The notes beneath the pieces were generated by a model. The model worked only from the letters and a program-made list of their open reading frames with translations, had not been told where the DNA came from and did no database searches. Below, piece after piece: positions 7,495 through 15,985 of a DNA stretch of 64,000 bases. Within the stretch, counting starts at the first letter, position 1. Each line of letters starts with the position of its first letter. The position numbers and the translations under genes were made by a program. This DNA comes from M3007 sp043764095 (lineage in GTDB: Bacteria; Bacteroidota; Bacteroidia; Chitinophagales; Saprospiraceae), in the NCBI GenBank assembly GCA_043764095.1, contig JAYUKX010000056.1, forward strand, positions 88,664 through 152,663. Reading direction: 5' to 3'.

Positions 7495-8613
7495 TTAATT
7501 CCACCCCATTGCTTTTTTTATTTTATAAAAAATATCTGTATTATCGTAGATACCGTTAAAAAAATCGGCACCGGGGCCATAAGCAAATACGGGAATCATG
7601 GATGCTGTATGACCTTTGCTTGTGAATTTAAGATCCAAAGAATCCAAATTGGAGCCTTGAAGAATAGACATACCTCCCGTTTCGTGGTCAGCAGTTACAA
7701 CAACTAATGTTTCGCCATCTTTTTTGGCAAAATCTAAAGCATTGGCAATTGCCTTTTCAAAATCTGCCATTTCTGCAATTAGGGTTAGTTTATCGTTACT
7801 ATGACCAGCCCAATCAATTTGCGAACCTTCTACCACCATAAAAAAACCTCGGCTATTGTCGCGTTTTTGGATAAAAGAAATGCCTTTTTGGGTCATTTCA
7901 GGCAAAAAAGTACGACCCTTCAATACCGATGGTGGTTCTTCATCAGAAGTAATCCAAAAAAATGGGCGTTCAGTACCCGGTATTTTCGGTATGGAATCAT
8001 AACGGTTAGTGGATACTTGATAGCCTGTTTTTTCCATCTCCTGCACTAGATTTCTTTTATCTTTGGTGCGTTTGTTAAAATACTTGCCTCCGCCACCGAT
8101 CAAAAAATCAATACGATTTTGTACCAACCACACTGCTATCTCCTCCATATTGGAACGTTCAGTTACATGTGCAAAAAATGAGGCGGGCGTGGCGTGGGTA
8201 ATGCTACATGTCACCACAATACCCGTGGACATACCCAGCGAATCTGCTGTTTCCAATAATGTTGGACAGGGGTGCTTTTTTGCGTCTAAGCCTATGGCGC
8301 CATTAAAGGTTTTGCAACCACAAGAAAAAGCGGTTGCGCCTGCTCCTGAATCGGTGATCAAGTGATTGGCAGATTGGGTTGTCATTAAACCAGTTACAGG
8401 AAAACGATCAAAAACGGTGTTGTTGCGCTGAGCGTACATAGAGGCCGTAATTTGACCTAAGCCCATTCCATCGCCTACCATAAAAATAATATTTTTAGGG
8501 CGTTTGGCGGTTTCCTGTGAAACGCCATAAGTCATTGCACCCAAAAGGCCGGCTGCAGAAAGAGTAAGTACTATCTTTAGTATTGGATTCAATGCTGTAA
8601 TTTGATGTGTCAA
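7495..8613 (-). CDS. phoA: Alkaline phosphatase (PhoA type)
   Basis: A 372-residue exported phosphomonoesterase that releases phosphate from organic esters outside the cytoplasm. After a hydrophobic N-terminus (LKIVLTLSAAGLLGAMTYGVS) come IIFMVGDGMG (metal-binding Asp), LITDSGAGATAFSCG (catalytic Ser in DSGAGA), GSQIDWAGHSND and VVVTADHETGGMS (zinc-binding Asp/His/His). The start codon is TTG at 8613, seven bases after a TATCTTTG -7 box. The next in-frame Met would delete the signal peptide. Upstream, two AGGCTA repeats 20 bp apart lie on the coding strand at 8639-8680, resembling repeats upstream of phoX at 61.7 kb. Confidence 0.93.
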   Translation of the reverse strand: MTHQITALNPILKIVLTLSAAGLLGAMTYGVSQETAKRPKNIIFMVGDGMGLGQITASMYAQRNNTVFDRFPVTGLMTTQSANHLITDSGAGATAFSCGCKTFNGAIGLDAKKHPCPTLLETADSLGMSTGIVVTCSITHATPASFFAHVTERSNMEEIAVWLVQNRIDFLIGGGGKYFNKRTKDKRNLVQEMEKTGYQVSTNRYDSIPKIPGTERPFFWITSDEEPPSVLKGRTFLPEMTQKGISFIQKRDNSRGFFMVVEGSQIDWAGHSNDKLTLIAEMADFEKAIANALDFAKKDGETLVVVTADHETGGMSILQGSNLDSLDLKFTSKGHTASMIPVFAYGPGADFFNGIYDNTDIFYKIKKAMGWN

Positions 8614-8620
8614 AGTTCTG

Positions 8621-8680
8621 CAAAGATACGAATGAAGTACTTAATATAGCCTATAAACTTAAAATTTAGCCTAAAGCTAA
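8621..8680 (-). promoter_or_regulatory. phoA promoter region with paired AGGCTA repeats
   Basis: On the minus strand the -7 box TATCTTTG is at 8628-8621. Upstream of it, AGGCTA occurs twice with 20-bp spacing (complements of 8648-8652 and 8668-8672), each followed by an A/T tract ending TTAAG. Direct repeats spaced by about two helical turns are typical of OmpR/PhoB-family response-regulator sites. That the regulator is PhoB-like is inference. Confidence 0.4.
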
Positions 8681-8727
8681 CATTGGAGGACAATTGTTTC
8701 TTTTACTAACAGGTTGTTTTTTGGGCA

Positions 8728-10263
8728 TCAAAATGGAATATCTTCATCGTTCATACGGGAAGGGATAGAAGTAGATGGCGTAAATGGCCCCGACAAAGAA
8801 CTTTCCATACTGCCGGAGAAGGATGGGTCGTCGAGGTTAGAAAATTTGGCAAAAGTGTCCGTAAACTTAATTTTTACAGTATCCAATGCACCATTCCTGT
8901 GTTTTGCCACGATAAATTCGGCTACACTTTTCAAACTTTGGCCTTCTTCGTCTTCCAAAATACCGTAGTACTCCGGTCGATAAATGAAGGAAACAATATC
9001 AGCATCCTGCTCAATGGCACCAGATTCACGTAAGTCACTCAATTGTGGACGTTTGTTGCCACCGCGGGTTTCCACAGCACGGCTCAATTGCGAGAGTGCA
9101 ATCACGGGCACGCTCAGTTCCTTGGCCATATTTTTCAACGCACGTGAAATACCCGAAATTTCTTGTTCGCGGTTGGTGTTTTTACCTTCGGAAGAACCCG
9201 TCATCAATTGAAGGTAGTCAATAATCACCATTTGGATATTGTGCTGCATTTTGAGGCGACGGCATTTAGCGCGCAACTCAAAGATATTGATACCCGGCGT
9301 ATCATCGATAAAAATTGGTACTTTCGATAGTGTATCTACTGTTTTTTGGAGTTGTTGCCATTCCCAATCTTCCAGTTTGCCATTCCGCATTTTGGAGCCT
9401 TGTATTTCGGCTTCCATGGAGATCAAACGCGACACCAATTGTGTACTACCCATTTCTAGCGAAAACAGCGCAACTGGTTTCCCAAAATCCTTAGCGGCAT
9501 TGAGGGTCATGGCCAATACCATACTCGTTTTACCCATACCGGGTCGTGCCGCAAGGATGATTAAATCGGAGGGTTGCCACCCCGAAGTGAGCCGATCCAG
9601 ATCCGTAAAACCAGTAGGAACCCCTGTGAGGCCATCGGCTTTTTGCGACATTTCCTCAATTTGCTTGAGTACCTTGCTCGCCAATGTGTCCATCGATTCG
9701 TAACTCCTGCTCAGGTTGTTTTGGGTAATACCAAATAATCCTTTTTCGGCATCATCGAGTAGGTCAAAAACATCGGTAGTGTCCTCGTATGCATCCTTGA
9801 TAATACCCGTACTGACGCGGATCAATTCGCGTTGGATATGTTTCTGAGCAATGATACGAGCATGAAATTCAATATTAGCCGCTGATGCTACGCGGTTGGT
9901 GAGCTCTACCAAATAATACGGACCACCTACTTTTTCTAAATCACCACTTTTGCGCAACTCCTCTGTTACTGTTAACAAATCGACAGGATTGGAACGCTCA
10001 AATAATTTAATCACCGACTTATAAATATGCTGGTGTGCTTCGAGATAAAAGCTATCCGAACGCAAAATATCCATCACCACAGGCAAGGCTTCCCGATCAA
10101 GCATTAACGCACCCAGCACCGCTTCTTCTAATTGAAGTGCTTGTGGTTGTACTTTGCCAAACACGTAAGTGGAAAGCCCTTCTGCATTTTGTCGAGAAGA
10201 GTTCTGTTTACCTTTTCGGTTCGAACTACCTTGTTGATCTGATTTTGAATATTCTTCTGCCAT
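8728..10263 (-). CDS. dnaB: Replicative DNA helicase DnaB
   Basis: A 511-residue hexameric 5'-3' helicase that unwinds DNA at the replication fork. The N-terminal domain begins at PQALQLEEAVLGALML (about residue 35), after a low-complexity Ser/Gln/Lys-rich extension. The RecA-like C-terminal domain shows Walker A (ARPGMGKTS), Walker B (MVIIDYLQLM), ALSQLSRAVE and SDLRESGAIEQDAD. The tail ends DEDIPF, an acidic motif known at the C-termini of single-stranded DNA-binding proteins and seen in other replisome proteins of this phylum. A TATATTTG -7 box lies four bases before the ATG. The upstream intergenic region contains DnaA-box-like sites. Confidence 0.97.
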   Translation of the reverse strand: MAEEYSKSDQQGSSNRKGKQNSSRQNAEGLSTYVFGKVQPQALQLEEAVLGALMLDREALPVVMDILRSDSFYLEAHQHIYKSVIKLFERSNPVDLLTVTEELRKSGDLEKVGGPYYLVELTNRVASAANIEFHARIIAQKHIQRELIRVSTGIIKDAYEDTTDVFDLLDDAEKGLFGITQNNLSRSYESMDTLASKVLKQIEEMSQKADGLTGVPTGFTDLDRLTSGWQPSDLIILAARPGMGKTSMVLAMTLNAAKDFGKPVALFSLEMGSTQLVSRLISMEAEIQGSKMRNGKLEDWEWQQLQKTVDTLSKVPIFIDDTPGINIFELRAKCRRLKMQHNIQMVIIDYLQLMTGSSEGKNTNREQEISGISRALKNMAKELSVPVIALSQLSRAVETRGGNKRPQLSDLRESGAIEQDADIVSFIYRPEYYGILEDEEGQSLKSVAEFIVAKHRNGALDTVKIKFTDTFAKFSNLDDPSFSGSMESSLSGPFTPSTSIPSRMNDEDIPF

Positions 10264-10267
10264 TTCG

Positions 10268-10275
10268 CAAATATA
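10268..10275 (-). promoter_or_regulatory. -7 box TATATTTG four bases before dnaB ATG
   Basis: On the minus strand TATATTTG is followed by CGAA and then the dnaB ATG. As at other genes in this window, this spacing predicts transcription starting at or beside the start codon. Confidence 0.5.
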
Positions 10276-10327
10276 GCATGAATTTGGTACTTCATACTTT
10301 CAAAACAATCCGTATTGACCCCATTTC

Positions 10328-10590
10328 TGTGGAAAAGCCAAGTCGCAATGTTGATAACTATGGGAATAAAGTGGGTTACTCACATGATTTATTGGTTTTC
10401 CACACTATTTATCCACAAGGCACCTTTAATGTTAAGCCTAGGTTAAGTGCATGAATAATAGACAGTTAGCATAGAATTTCAAAAGAAAATCACTGTGCGG
10501 GAATACTTTTTACTCGATGTGGACAACTTTTTTTAAAATGATTTTGACACACAAAGATACTATTTTTTGTTTGGATTTTTTTTGTTTTTG
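10328..10590. other. Candidate replication origin: DnaA-box cluster with AT-rich flank
   Basis: The 370-bp gap between dnaB and the TolB-like gene has a perfect DnaA box (TTATCCACA, 10409-10417). It also has near matches TTTTCCACA (10396-10404; complement at 10328-10336), TTGTCCACA (complement, 10518-10526) and TTATCAACA (complement, 10349-10357). That makes five sites in 200 bp. A T-rich, easily melted stretch lies at about 10543-10590. This is the layout of a bacterial oriC. Location next to dnaB is suggestive only; Bacteroidota origins need not lie beside dnaA. Alternatively the boxes could regulate dnaB by DnaA. Confidence 0.4.
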
Positions 10591-10627
10591 TTGGTGGTTA
10601 GTCGAGATGAGTTGACTAACCACCAAC
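10590..10627. repeat. Perfect 14-bp inverted repeat at the end of the TolB-like gene
   Basis: GTTGGTGGTTAGTC (10590-10603) and its exact complement (10614-10627) enclose a 10-base loop. It lies seven bases beyond the stop of the minus-strand gene at 10634. In that gene's direction the stem is followed by an A-rich tract, not a U-run, so it is not a canonical terminator. It may instead stabilise the 3' end or belong to the putative origin. Confidence 0.6.
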
Positions 10628-10633
10628 CCAACA

Positions 10634-11725
10634 TTAATCTACCCAATCTGCTACAAAAACATTGGTATCACGTCCGCCACCATTGTCGCGGTTACTACAG
10701 AATACCAGTTTTTTGCCATCGGGAGAGAACATAGCAAATGCATTAAAAATACTTTCCGTTGTGATCTGGGTTAGACCAGTACCATCTATATTGATCATGT
10801 ACAACTGAAAATCGTATCCACGCGTGGCATGGTGGTTGCTGGAAAAAATAATTTTTTTACCATCGGGATGGAAATAAGGTGCCCAATTGGCCTTACCCAA
10901 TTTGGTAATTTGCTTAAGGTTGGTACCATCCACATTTACCGTATAAATTTCCATATTAGTGGGTGCTACCAGCCCTTTAGCCAAATAATCTTTGTATTCT
11001 TTAATCTCCGCTTCGGTAGTCGGGCGGCTCGCTCTGAACACCAATTGTTTGCCATCGGCGGAGAAAAACGCACCGCCATCATAGCCTAATCCGGTCGTAA
11101 TTTGTTTTTGATTGGAGCCATCCGTATCCATGATCCATAGTTCTAAGTCACCGGAGCGATCGCTGGTAAATACAATTTTGTCGCCCTTTGGACTTACCAC
11201 GGCCTCTGCGTCATAGCCTTTTGTATTGGTCAATTGTTTGATCAATTTACCTTTTTTATTGGCTACAAAAATATCATAAGTATCAAAAACAGGCCATAAA
11301 TATTTGCCTCCTTCGCGCAAATTACCCGTATGTGGGCAAGACGCACCGCCTTCGTGCGTGCTGGCATAAAGAATATCTTTCCCGTTTGGCATAAAAAACG
11401 AGCAAGTAGTACGGCCTTTCATGGTACTGATCGGCTTTGGGCGATAAGTTGGGTTATTGGCCGCTTTATCCACATCAATCCTAAATATTTGATCGCATTG
11501 CAGTCCCCATTTAGGGTTATTGCTCTGAAAAGTAAGGAATTTGCTGTTCGGACTCCAATAGGCTTCCGCATTATCACCGCCAAAAGTGATTTGGCGAATA
11601 TTTTTTAAATGTACCTTCTCCTCTACGGCAGGTTTAGGAGTAGGAGTTGCCTCTGTTTTTTGAGCAGATAGTATATGAGTGCTCAATAACGCGCACAAAA
11701 TAAAATTACGACTGAGTAATTGCAT
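10634..11725 (-). CDS. Exported TolB-like/PD40 beta-propeller protein
   Basis: I place the start at ATG 11725, giving a 363-residue protein with a signal peptide (MQLLSRNFILCALLSTHILSAQ). An upstream in-frame Met would bury this signal. The mature part carries repeated WD40-like PD40 blades: SPNSKFLTFQS, MPNGKDILYAS, SPKGDKIVFTSDRSGD, SADGKQLVFRAS, HPDGKKIIFSSN and SPDGKKLVFCSNRDNGG. These build a six-bladed propeller like that of TolB or of peptidase-associated sensors. There is no catalytic domain and no T9SS tail. The partner is unknown; export to the periplasm is likely. Confidence 0.85.
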   Translation of the reverse strand: MQLLSRNFILCALLSTHILSAQKTEATPTPKPAVEEKVHLKNIRQITFGGDNAEAYWSPNSKFLTFQSNNPKWGLQCDQIFRIDVDKAANNPTYRPKPISTMKGRTTCSFFMPNGKDILYASTHEGGASCPHTGNLREGGKYLWPVFDTYDIFVANKKGKLIKQLTNTKGYDAEAVVSPKGDKIVFTSDRSGDLELWIMDTDGSNQKQITTGLGYDGGAFFSADGKQLVFRASRPTTEAEIKEYKDYLAKGLVAPTNMEIYTVNVDGTNLKQITKLGKANWAPYFHPDGKKIIFSSNHHATRGYDFQLYMINIDGTGLTQITTESIFNAFAMFSPDGKKLVFCSNRDNGGGRDTNVFVADWVD

Positions 11726-11954
11726 AGAATAATGTTGTTTTACGATGATGTTTTTTTTTAAAAACGGCGCAAGATTAGCAATTAAACCTAACAATTCAGT
11801 CAATTTTTAGTCAATTTTATATATGCTGATGTGCGTTACCTTAACAAACAACGGGAAAGTACTTACCCGCAAAAAACAGAAGGGCATGTTATGCGAGGCT
11901 AAAACAATTTTATTGGAATGGTAATCAACAATTTAATACACTTGAACATATTCA

Positions 11955-11984
11955 TTTGAGGTACGTATTTTGGCCGTATATTTG
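11955..11984 (+). promoter_or_regulatory. Promoter upstream of cinA
   Basis: TTTG at 11955-11958, an 18-bp spacer and TATATTTG at 11977-11984 form a good Bacteroidota promoter. It predicts a leader of about 80 bases before the cinA ATG. The rest of the gap 11726-12066 shows only a short direct repeat (AGTCAATTTT twice near 11800) and no gene. Confidence 0.65.
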
Positions 11985-12066
11985 CACCGCTTTTCAGGAC
12001 TCTAAGTGGTGGTTTAAGGCGATAAAATTTAATTTATCATAAGGCAAATAGCCTATTTATACAAAT

Positions 12067-13329
12067 ATGACAGCACATCTGTTAACCATAGGCGATGAAA
12101 TACTCATTGGCCAAATTATCGACACTAACTCTTCTTGGATGGGGCGCGAACTCAACCTAAAGGGCATACGTGTCACCAGCAGAAGCAGTGTAGGCGATAC
12201 CGGGGATGCCATCCGAAATGGTATTGCGCACGCCGAACAACAAGCCGATGTGGTGATTATGACGGGGGGCTTGGGGCCGACAAAGGACGATATTACAAAA
12301 AAAATATTGGCGGAAATATTTGAGTCCCAAATGGTTTTTCACGAGCCTACTTTTAGCCGTATTGAAGGTTATTTTGTGAAAATAAACCGCCCTGTGCCTC
12401 ATACCATGCGCGATCAGGCTACTTTGCCCGATAAAGCGACCATTTTGACCAATAAAGTGGGTACAGCACCGGGTATGTGGTTCGAGAAAAACGATAAAGT
12501 ATATATCGCATTACCAGGTGTACCTTTCGAAATGGAATACCTGATGAGCCATGAGGTAATACCACGGCTGACCGAGCGTTTTCAATCGCGCCCCATTGCG
12601 CACCGTACCTTGCTTACTGCCGGAGAAGGGGAAACCAATATTGAAAAGCGGATCGAAGATTTTGAACGCAACCTGCCTGCTCATTTAAAAATAGCCTATT
12701 TGCCCGGACTTGGGCAGGTGCGTTTACGCTTGACCGGTGTATGGGAAGGTGCAGTAACGCCAGATTCAGAAGCCATACTAGCGGCAGAATTGGATATAAA
12801 AATAGCCGAAATGGAGGCCATTATACCTGATTTGGTTTTTGGTCGCGAAGAAGAAACATTAGCGCAAGTGGTGGGACAAAAACTATTGGCGCGCAATTGG
12901 CAAATCGGTACAGCCGAAAGTTGTACAGGTGGCTATATTGCACACCTTATTACAGAAGTCCCCGGTGCATCCGCTTATTTCCCAGGGGCTATTGTGGCTT
13001 ATTCCTATGAAATGAAGCAAGAAAAACTTGGAGTACCGGCCGCGCTGTTGGCATCGGAAGGGGCGGTGAGTGAGGCCTGTGTCAAATCTATGGCAGAAGG
13101 TGCTTTATCGGCCTTGCAAGTAGATGTGGCCGTTGCAGTATCGGGAATTGCAGGGCCCAGCGGTGGCACGCCCGAAAAACCAGTCGGCACAGTATGGATG
13201 GCAGTAGCCAGCAAAGACAGAACCGTGGCTGTAAAGTATATTTTTGGCCGCGACCGTCGGAAAAATATCGAATTAACGGGTACTTATGCCCTCAATTTAG
13301 TGCGCAAATTTTTAGATGATAAACTATAA
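12067..13329 (+). CDS. cinA: CinA: nicotinamide-nucleotide amidase / damage-inducible protein
   Basis: A 420-residue full-length CinA. The N-terminal MoCF-like domain (about 1-170) has TIGDEILIGQIIDTNSSWM and MTGGLGPTKDD and is linked to ADP-ribose or NMN processing. The C-terminal PncC-type amidase (about 260-415) has GTAESCTGGYIAHLITEVPG and VAVSGIAGPSGGTPEKPVGTV, including the catalytic Ser/Thr region, and converts nicotinamide mononucleotide to nicotinate mononucleotide. It is the first gene of a tight co-directional group with the next two membrane proteins (gaps of 5 and 10 bp). Confidence 0.96.
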   Translation: MTAHLLTIGDEILIGQIIDTNSSWMGRELNLKGIRVTSRSSVGDTGDAIRNGIAHAEQQADVVIMTGGLGPTKDDITKKILAEIFESQMVFHEPTFSRIEGYFVKINRPVPHTMRDQATLPDKATILTNKVGTAPGMWFEKNDKVYIALPGVPFEMEYLMSHEVIPRLTERFQSRPIAHRTLLTAGEGETNIEKRIEDFERNLPAHLKIAYLPGLGQVRLRLTGVWEGAVTPDSEAILAAELDIKIAEMEAIIPDLVFGREEETLAQVVGQKLLARNWQIGTAESCTGGYIAHLITEVPGASAYFPGAIVAYSYEMKQEKLGVPAALLASEGAVSEACVKSMAEGALSALQVDVAVAVSGIAGPSGGTPEKPVGTVWMAVASKDRTVAVKYIFGRDRRKNIELTGTYALNLVRKFLDDKL

Positions 13330-13334
13330 TTACT

Positions 13335-13919
13335 ATGGCTAATAGAATAAGCCTTATTGGGGCAATCCTTTTTATTTTTTTCCTGGGTGGCTGGGCCAGT
13401 TGGTACTTTTTTACACCCAAGTCGAATAGTGTGGAAGAAGCACAGGTCATGTTAGAACGGATTCGTACGGTGATGAAACTGGTGACGGTGGAAGGCCAAT
13501 TTTCAGAGTTGTTTAGCAATGATGATTACGAAGGCGCCTTTAGTTTCTTTTGGGAGAAGAAAATGTTGGTACGCGTAACGGCTACTGTTTCGGCAGGGTA
13601 CGATCTTGAAAAAGTAAAAATAGAAACGGATGCCCAAAATAAAACAATAAGGATCGGTCCACTGCCCGCGGCAACTATACTGAGCATCGACGATAAGGTG
13701 GATTACTACGATATTTCTGAAGGTATTTTTACCTCTTTTTCACCGCAAGATTTTAACCGCATCAACGAGCGGGTAGAGCAAATTATTCGCGAAAAAGCGC
13801 AAACCTCGCTACTGCCCTCCGCAGAAGAACAAGGCCGAAAAACCCTCGATATGCTCAAAGCCATGATCGAAAGTGCTGGCTGGAAAGTAGAAATTGTAGG
13901 GGAATCTAAGGGGCGCTAA
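13335..13919 (+). CDS. DUF4230 domain-containing membrane-anchored protein
   Basis: A 194-residue protein with one N-terminal transmembrane segment (LIGAILFIFFLGGWASWYFF) and an extracytoplasmic DUF4230 domain. Recognisable features are VEEAQVMLERIRTVMKLVTVEG, here seen as ERIRTVMKLVTVEGQFSE, then the conserved alternation VRVTATVSAGYDLEKV, RIGPLPAATILSID and a C-terminal helix with QIIREKAQ. Function is unknown in the family. It begins five bases after cinA, so it is probably translated from the same transcript. Confidence 0.85.
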   Translation: MANRISLIGAILFIFFLGGWASWYFFTPKSNSVEEAQVMLERIRTVMKLVTVEGQFSELFSNDDYEGAFSFFWEKKMLVRVTATVSAGYDLEKVKIETDAQNKTIRIGPLPAATILSIDDKVDYYDISEGIFTSFSPQDFNRINERVEQIIREKAQTSLLPSAEEQGRKTLDMLKAMIESAGWKVEIVGESKGR

Positions 13920-13929
13920 CAGCAATACT

Positions 13930-14472
13930 ATGACAAAAGAGAAAAAACAAAAATCGGTAGAAATAAATCCGGTAACGCTTATGGCGGCCTTGGTGAGCCT
14001 TTGCGCGCTATTTCTGTCTGTATATCAGATGCAATTGCAAAAAAAACAACAATATGCCTCCGTATGGCCGCATTTAAGGCCATATTACACGACCAATTTG
14101 AATGATTCTACCTTTGAATGGGCGCTGCATGTGGCCAATTATGGTGTAGGACCTGCCGTTATACAAGAGGTGATTTACGAAATAGATGGCAAACCATTGG
14201 AAAGTTTTGGGGCATTTACTGATTCATTATCGATTAGCGAGAGTCCAGTATCGGAAGATGCGATCCAAGATTTAATCTATCCAGGGGAGTTCTTGCCTGT
14301 CGGCGCAGATATTGCGATGATAAGTATCAAACGGGATGCAAAACTATACCCAGCCTTTAATACACAGACCAGAAGGATAAATTTAAGGATCAAATACGCA
14401 TCGGTGTATAACGAGGAATGGGAAGTGTGTATCGCTTGCCCTGATAATTCGCTGAATCAAAAATTGAAGTAG
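13930..14472 (+). CDS. Membrane-anchored protein of unknown function
   Basis: A 180-residue protein not recognised. A basic N-terminus (MTKEKKQK) precedes one transmembrane helix (LMAALVSLCALFLSVYQMQL), then a basic QKKQQ stretch and a predicted extracytoplasmic beta-rich domain (WALHVANYGVGPAVIQEV, LRIKYASVYNEEWEV). The pattern SVYQMQLQKKQQYASVWPHL is one I associate with a widespread hypothetical family in Bacteroidota. It is 10 bp after the DUF4230 gene and ends the cinA group, with a strong terminator 40 bp downstream. Confidence 0.75.
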   Translation: MTKEKKQKSVEINPVTLMAALVSLCALFLSVYQMQLQKKQQYASVWPHLRPYYTTNLNDSTFEWALHVANYGVGPAVIQEVIYEIDGKPLESFGAFTDSLSISESPVSEDAIQDLIYPGEFLPVGADIAMISIKRDAKLYPAFNTQTRRINLRIKYASVYNEEWEVCIACPDNSLNQKLK

Positions 14473-14513
14473 CGTGAATACTTATTGCATCCTAATCACT
14501 TGGTTAGCCCTAT

Positions 14514-14558
14514 TAAAAAAAACGCCAACACAGATCAACCGTGTTGGCGTTTTTTTTG
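14514..14558. terminator. Bidirectional intrinsic terminator
   Basis: AACGCCAACAC and GTGTTGGCGTT form a perfect 11-bp stem around AGATCAACC. An A-run precedes it and eight T follow it. It sits between the convergent cinA group and the gene at 14576-15226 and can serve both. Confidence 0.85.
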
Positions 14559-14575
14559 TCCACTTACCCTATATT

Positions 14576-15226
14576 TTAGAATGCCACACTCAAACCACCA
14601 CGGAACATACCAAGTGAACCCGTACCACATTCAATATGTGCACCTACTGGACCGGCATTAAAACGTACTCCTAAAGCGGTCAACTGACCAGCGGCGTGCA
14701 TTTTTTGTCCATCCCTTTTTTCCCTTGTTTTTTCGTAATTATGCTTTGTAAAACCAATACCAGCACCACTGTAACAGGTTAATTGGTTACGGCACAACCA
14801 AGCATATTGCACATCGGTCATTACGGTGGTGAACTTTTCGGTATCTTTCGTTTGAATACCAGATAACCAGTTGCGCGTCATATCGTATTCAAAGTGGCTG
14901 GTGTTTATGCCTACTTGAACACGTTTTTCAGCACCTAGACCAATCCGGCAACCCAATGAATAATTCCGCTTGTTGATGATGTATTGCTCGGTCACCTTAT
15001 CAAACTCGCCTGCAAATGGATCTGCTTGTCCGCCAGTAACTACAAAGGCGAAAAAACCCAATACGGGTGTTTGCGTATCGTATATATTGTTGTAACGCCC
15101 CAAATAATTTTCATTGGTGGACTCCGTATTTTTACCGATATAGGCTACAAAAGAGGGTTGTTGTTGACCAAAAAGCACAAAACAAGTGCTGCAAACAAGT
15201 GCGAAAGAAAATGCGATCTTTTTCAT
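14576..15226 (-). CDS. Small exported beta-barrel-like protein
   Basis: I choose ATG 15226, giving 216 residues with a signal peptide (MKKIAFSFALVCSTCFVLFG). The in-frame extension upstream is AT-rich and non-coding in style. The mature protein shows alternating hydrophobic strands rich in Gly and aromatics (YSLGCRIGLGAEKRVQVGI, CYSGAGIGFTKHNYEK, LGVRFNAGPVGAHIECG) and ends in LSVAF, typical of an outer-membrane barrel with a terminal Phe. No specific family is recognised. A TACCTTTG -7 box lies about 30 bp upstream of the ATG on the minus strand. Confidence 0.7.
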   Translation of the reverse strand: MKKIAFSFALVCSTCFVLFGQQQPSFVAYIGKNTESTNENYLGRYNNIYDTQTPVLGFFAFVVTGGQADPFAGEFDKVTEQYIINKRNYSLGCRIGLGAEKRVQVGINTSHFEYDMTRNWLSGIQTKDTEKFTTVMTDVQYAWLCRNQLTCYSGAGIGFTKHNYEKTREKRDGQKMHAAGQLTALGVRFNAGPVGAHIECGTGSLGMFRGGLSVAF

Positions 15227-15574
15227 AATAAATGTCGTTTTAATTATTTTGATGACACAAAGGTATGGGTGGATGTACGCCGCTGGAAGGAGATAAGGCT
15301 TGGTTTGTATATTTTTTAATACAATATCAATAAAACACAAAAAGTACTTGTAATAAAGTAGATACTCGTTATCTAAATTCCGCACTTTTTGAAGTCAATC
15401 CCAAAATGACATTGATAATCAATGTATTACGAAAATCCGAGTCACCTATTAGGGTGTCCCGTTGTGTTTTTGCGAATAAAAAGGAGTAAAAACAGGAGTT
15501 TTAAGATCGGAAACAGGAATTAGGTCTCAACGCGCGGATAGGTTTGTCCATTTGCCTTAATATGGTTGCAGTTC

Positions 15575-15620
15575 AAAAAAAACAAAAAAAAACTGGGCCG
15601 CTCTTTTGCCGCCCAGTCTT
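15575..15620 (-). terminator. Strong minus-strand intrinsic terminator
   Basis: On the minus strand ACTGGGC...GCCCAGT (stem extended by GGC/GCC) is followed by nine T. It is the last of three terminator-like hairpins read in this direction (others at about 15678-15715 and 15738-15803). No full gene is present to use it. Confidence 0.7.
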
Positions 15621-15624
15621 AATT

Positions 15625-15732
15625 TTACGTATTGCTCAAACTACTACGGGTGTTTGTATCTTTCACCGAATGAAAAAATGCCCCTCTCACACGATTGCTA
15701 CCCTGTAAAAGGGGCTCTCCATCGGAATCTAA
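15625..15732 (-). pseudogene. Short coding-like relic (35 codons)
   Basis: An open frame on the minus strand reads LDSDGEPLLQGSNRV and RGAFFHSVKDTNTRSSLSNT before a stop. Its composition is protein-like, but there is no ATG; only an internal GTG could start it. It overlaps a hairpin (GCCCCT...AGGGGC plus T-run). It may be the 3' remnant of a decayed gene. It belongs to the 1-kb gene-free region 15227-16247. Confidence 0.25.
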
Positions 15733-15737
15733 TCATT

Positions 15738-15803
15738 TAAAAAATTAGGTCTTATTTTTGTATTAAAAAGGTGGTGGACTTTTTAATGATAAGACCTTAA
15801 TTT
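15738..15803 (-). terminator. Long two-level hairpin after the frameshifted small gene
   Basis: On the minus strand an outer stem (ATTAAGGTCTTAT / ATAAGACCTAAT) encloses an inner stem (ATTAAAAAG / CTTTTTAAT) with loop TCCACCAC, followed by T6. It begins six bases after the stop of the small reading frame at 15809-15945 and fits a terminator for it. Confidence 0.6.
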
Positions 15804-15808
15804 GGTAT

Positions 15809-15945
15809 TTATTTTTGCTTTTGGTAGAGGCTGAGATAATTTTCAGCATCAAATTTAACGTTAAGAACAACTACATCTTCTTTAAGAACCAGCCAAACAG
15901 AATAATATTCTAAATTTAAGCGTATTATTTTACTCTACTGCTCAT
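15809..15945 (-). pseudogene. Frameshifted small gene (about 45 residues)
   Basis: The frame starts ATG at 15945 with MSSRVK and stops at once. If one A is restored in the A-run at codon 6-7, it continues IIRLNLEYYSVWLVLKEDV, VVLNVKFDAENYLSLYQKQK and then a stop, which is clearly protein-like. A TACCTTTG -7 box lies 40 bases upstream of the ATG (15993-15986) and a terminator hairpin follows the stop, so promoter, gene and terminator are all in place. The defect is either a real one-base deletion or an assembly error in a homopolymer. No family is recognised. Confidence 0.45.
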
Positions 15946-15985
15946 AAAAGCGTTATTATGTTATTCTCCCTAATTAAATATGCCA

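Noticed and set aside
9239..9703. A 154-codon frame antisense to dnaB
   Set aside because: Entirely within dnaB with no independent signals.
10590..10627. Perfect inverted repeat as a dif site or standard terminator
   Set aside because: It does not resemble the dif consensus, and the strand that would need a U-run has an A-rich tract.
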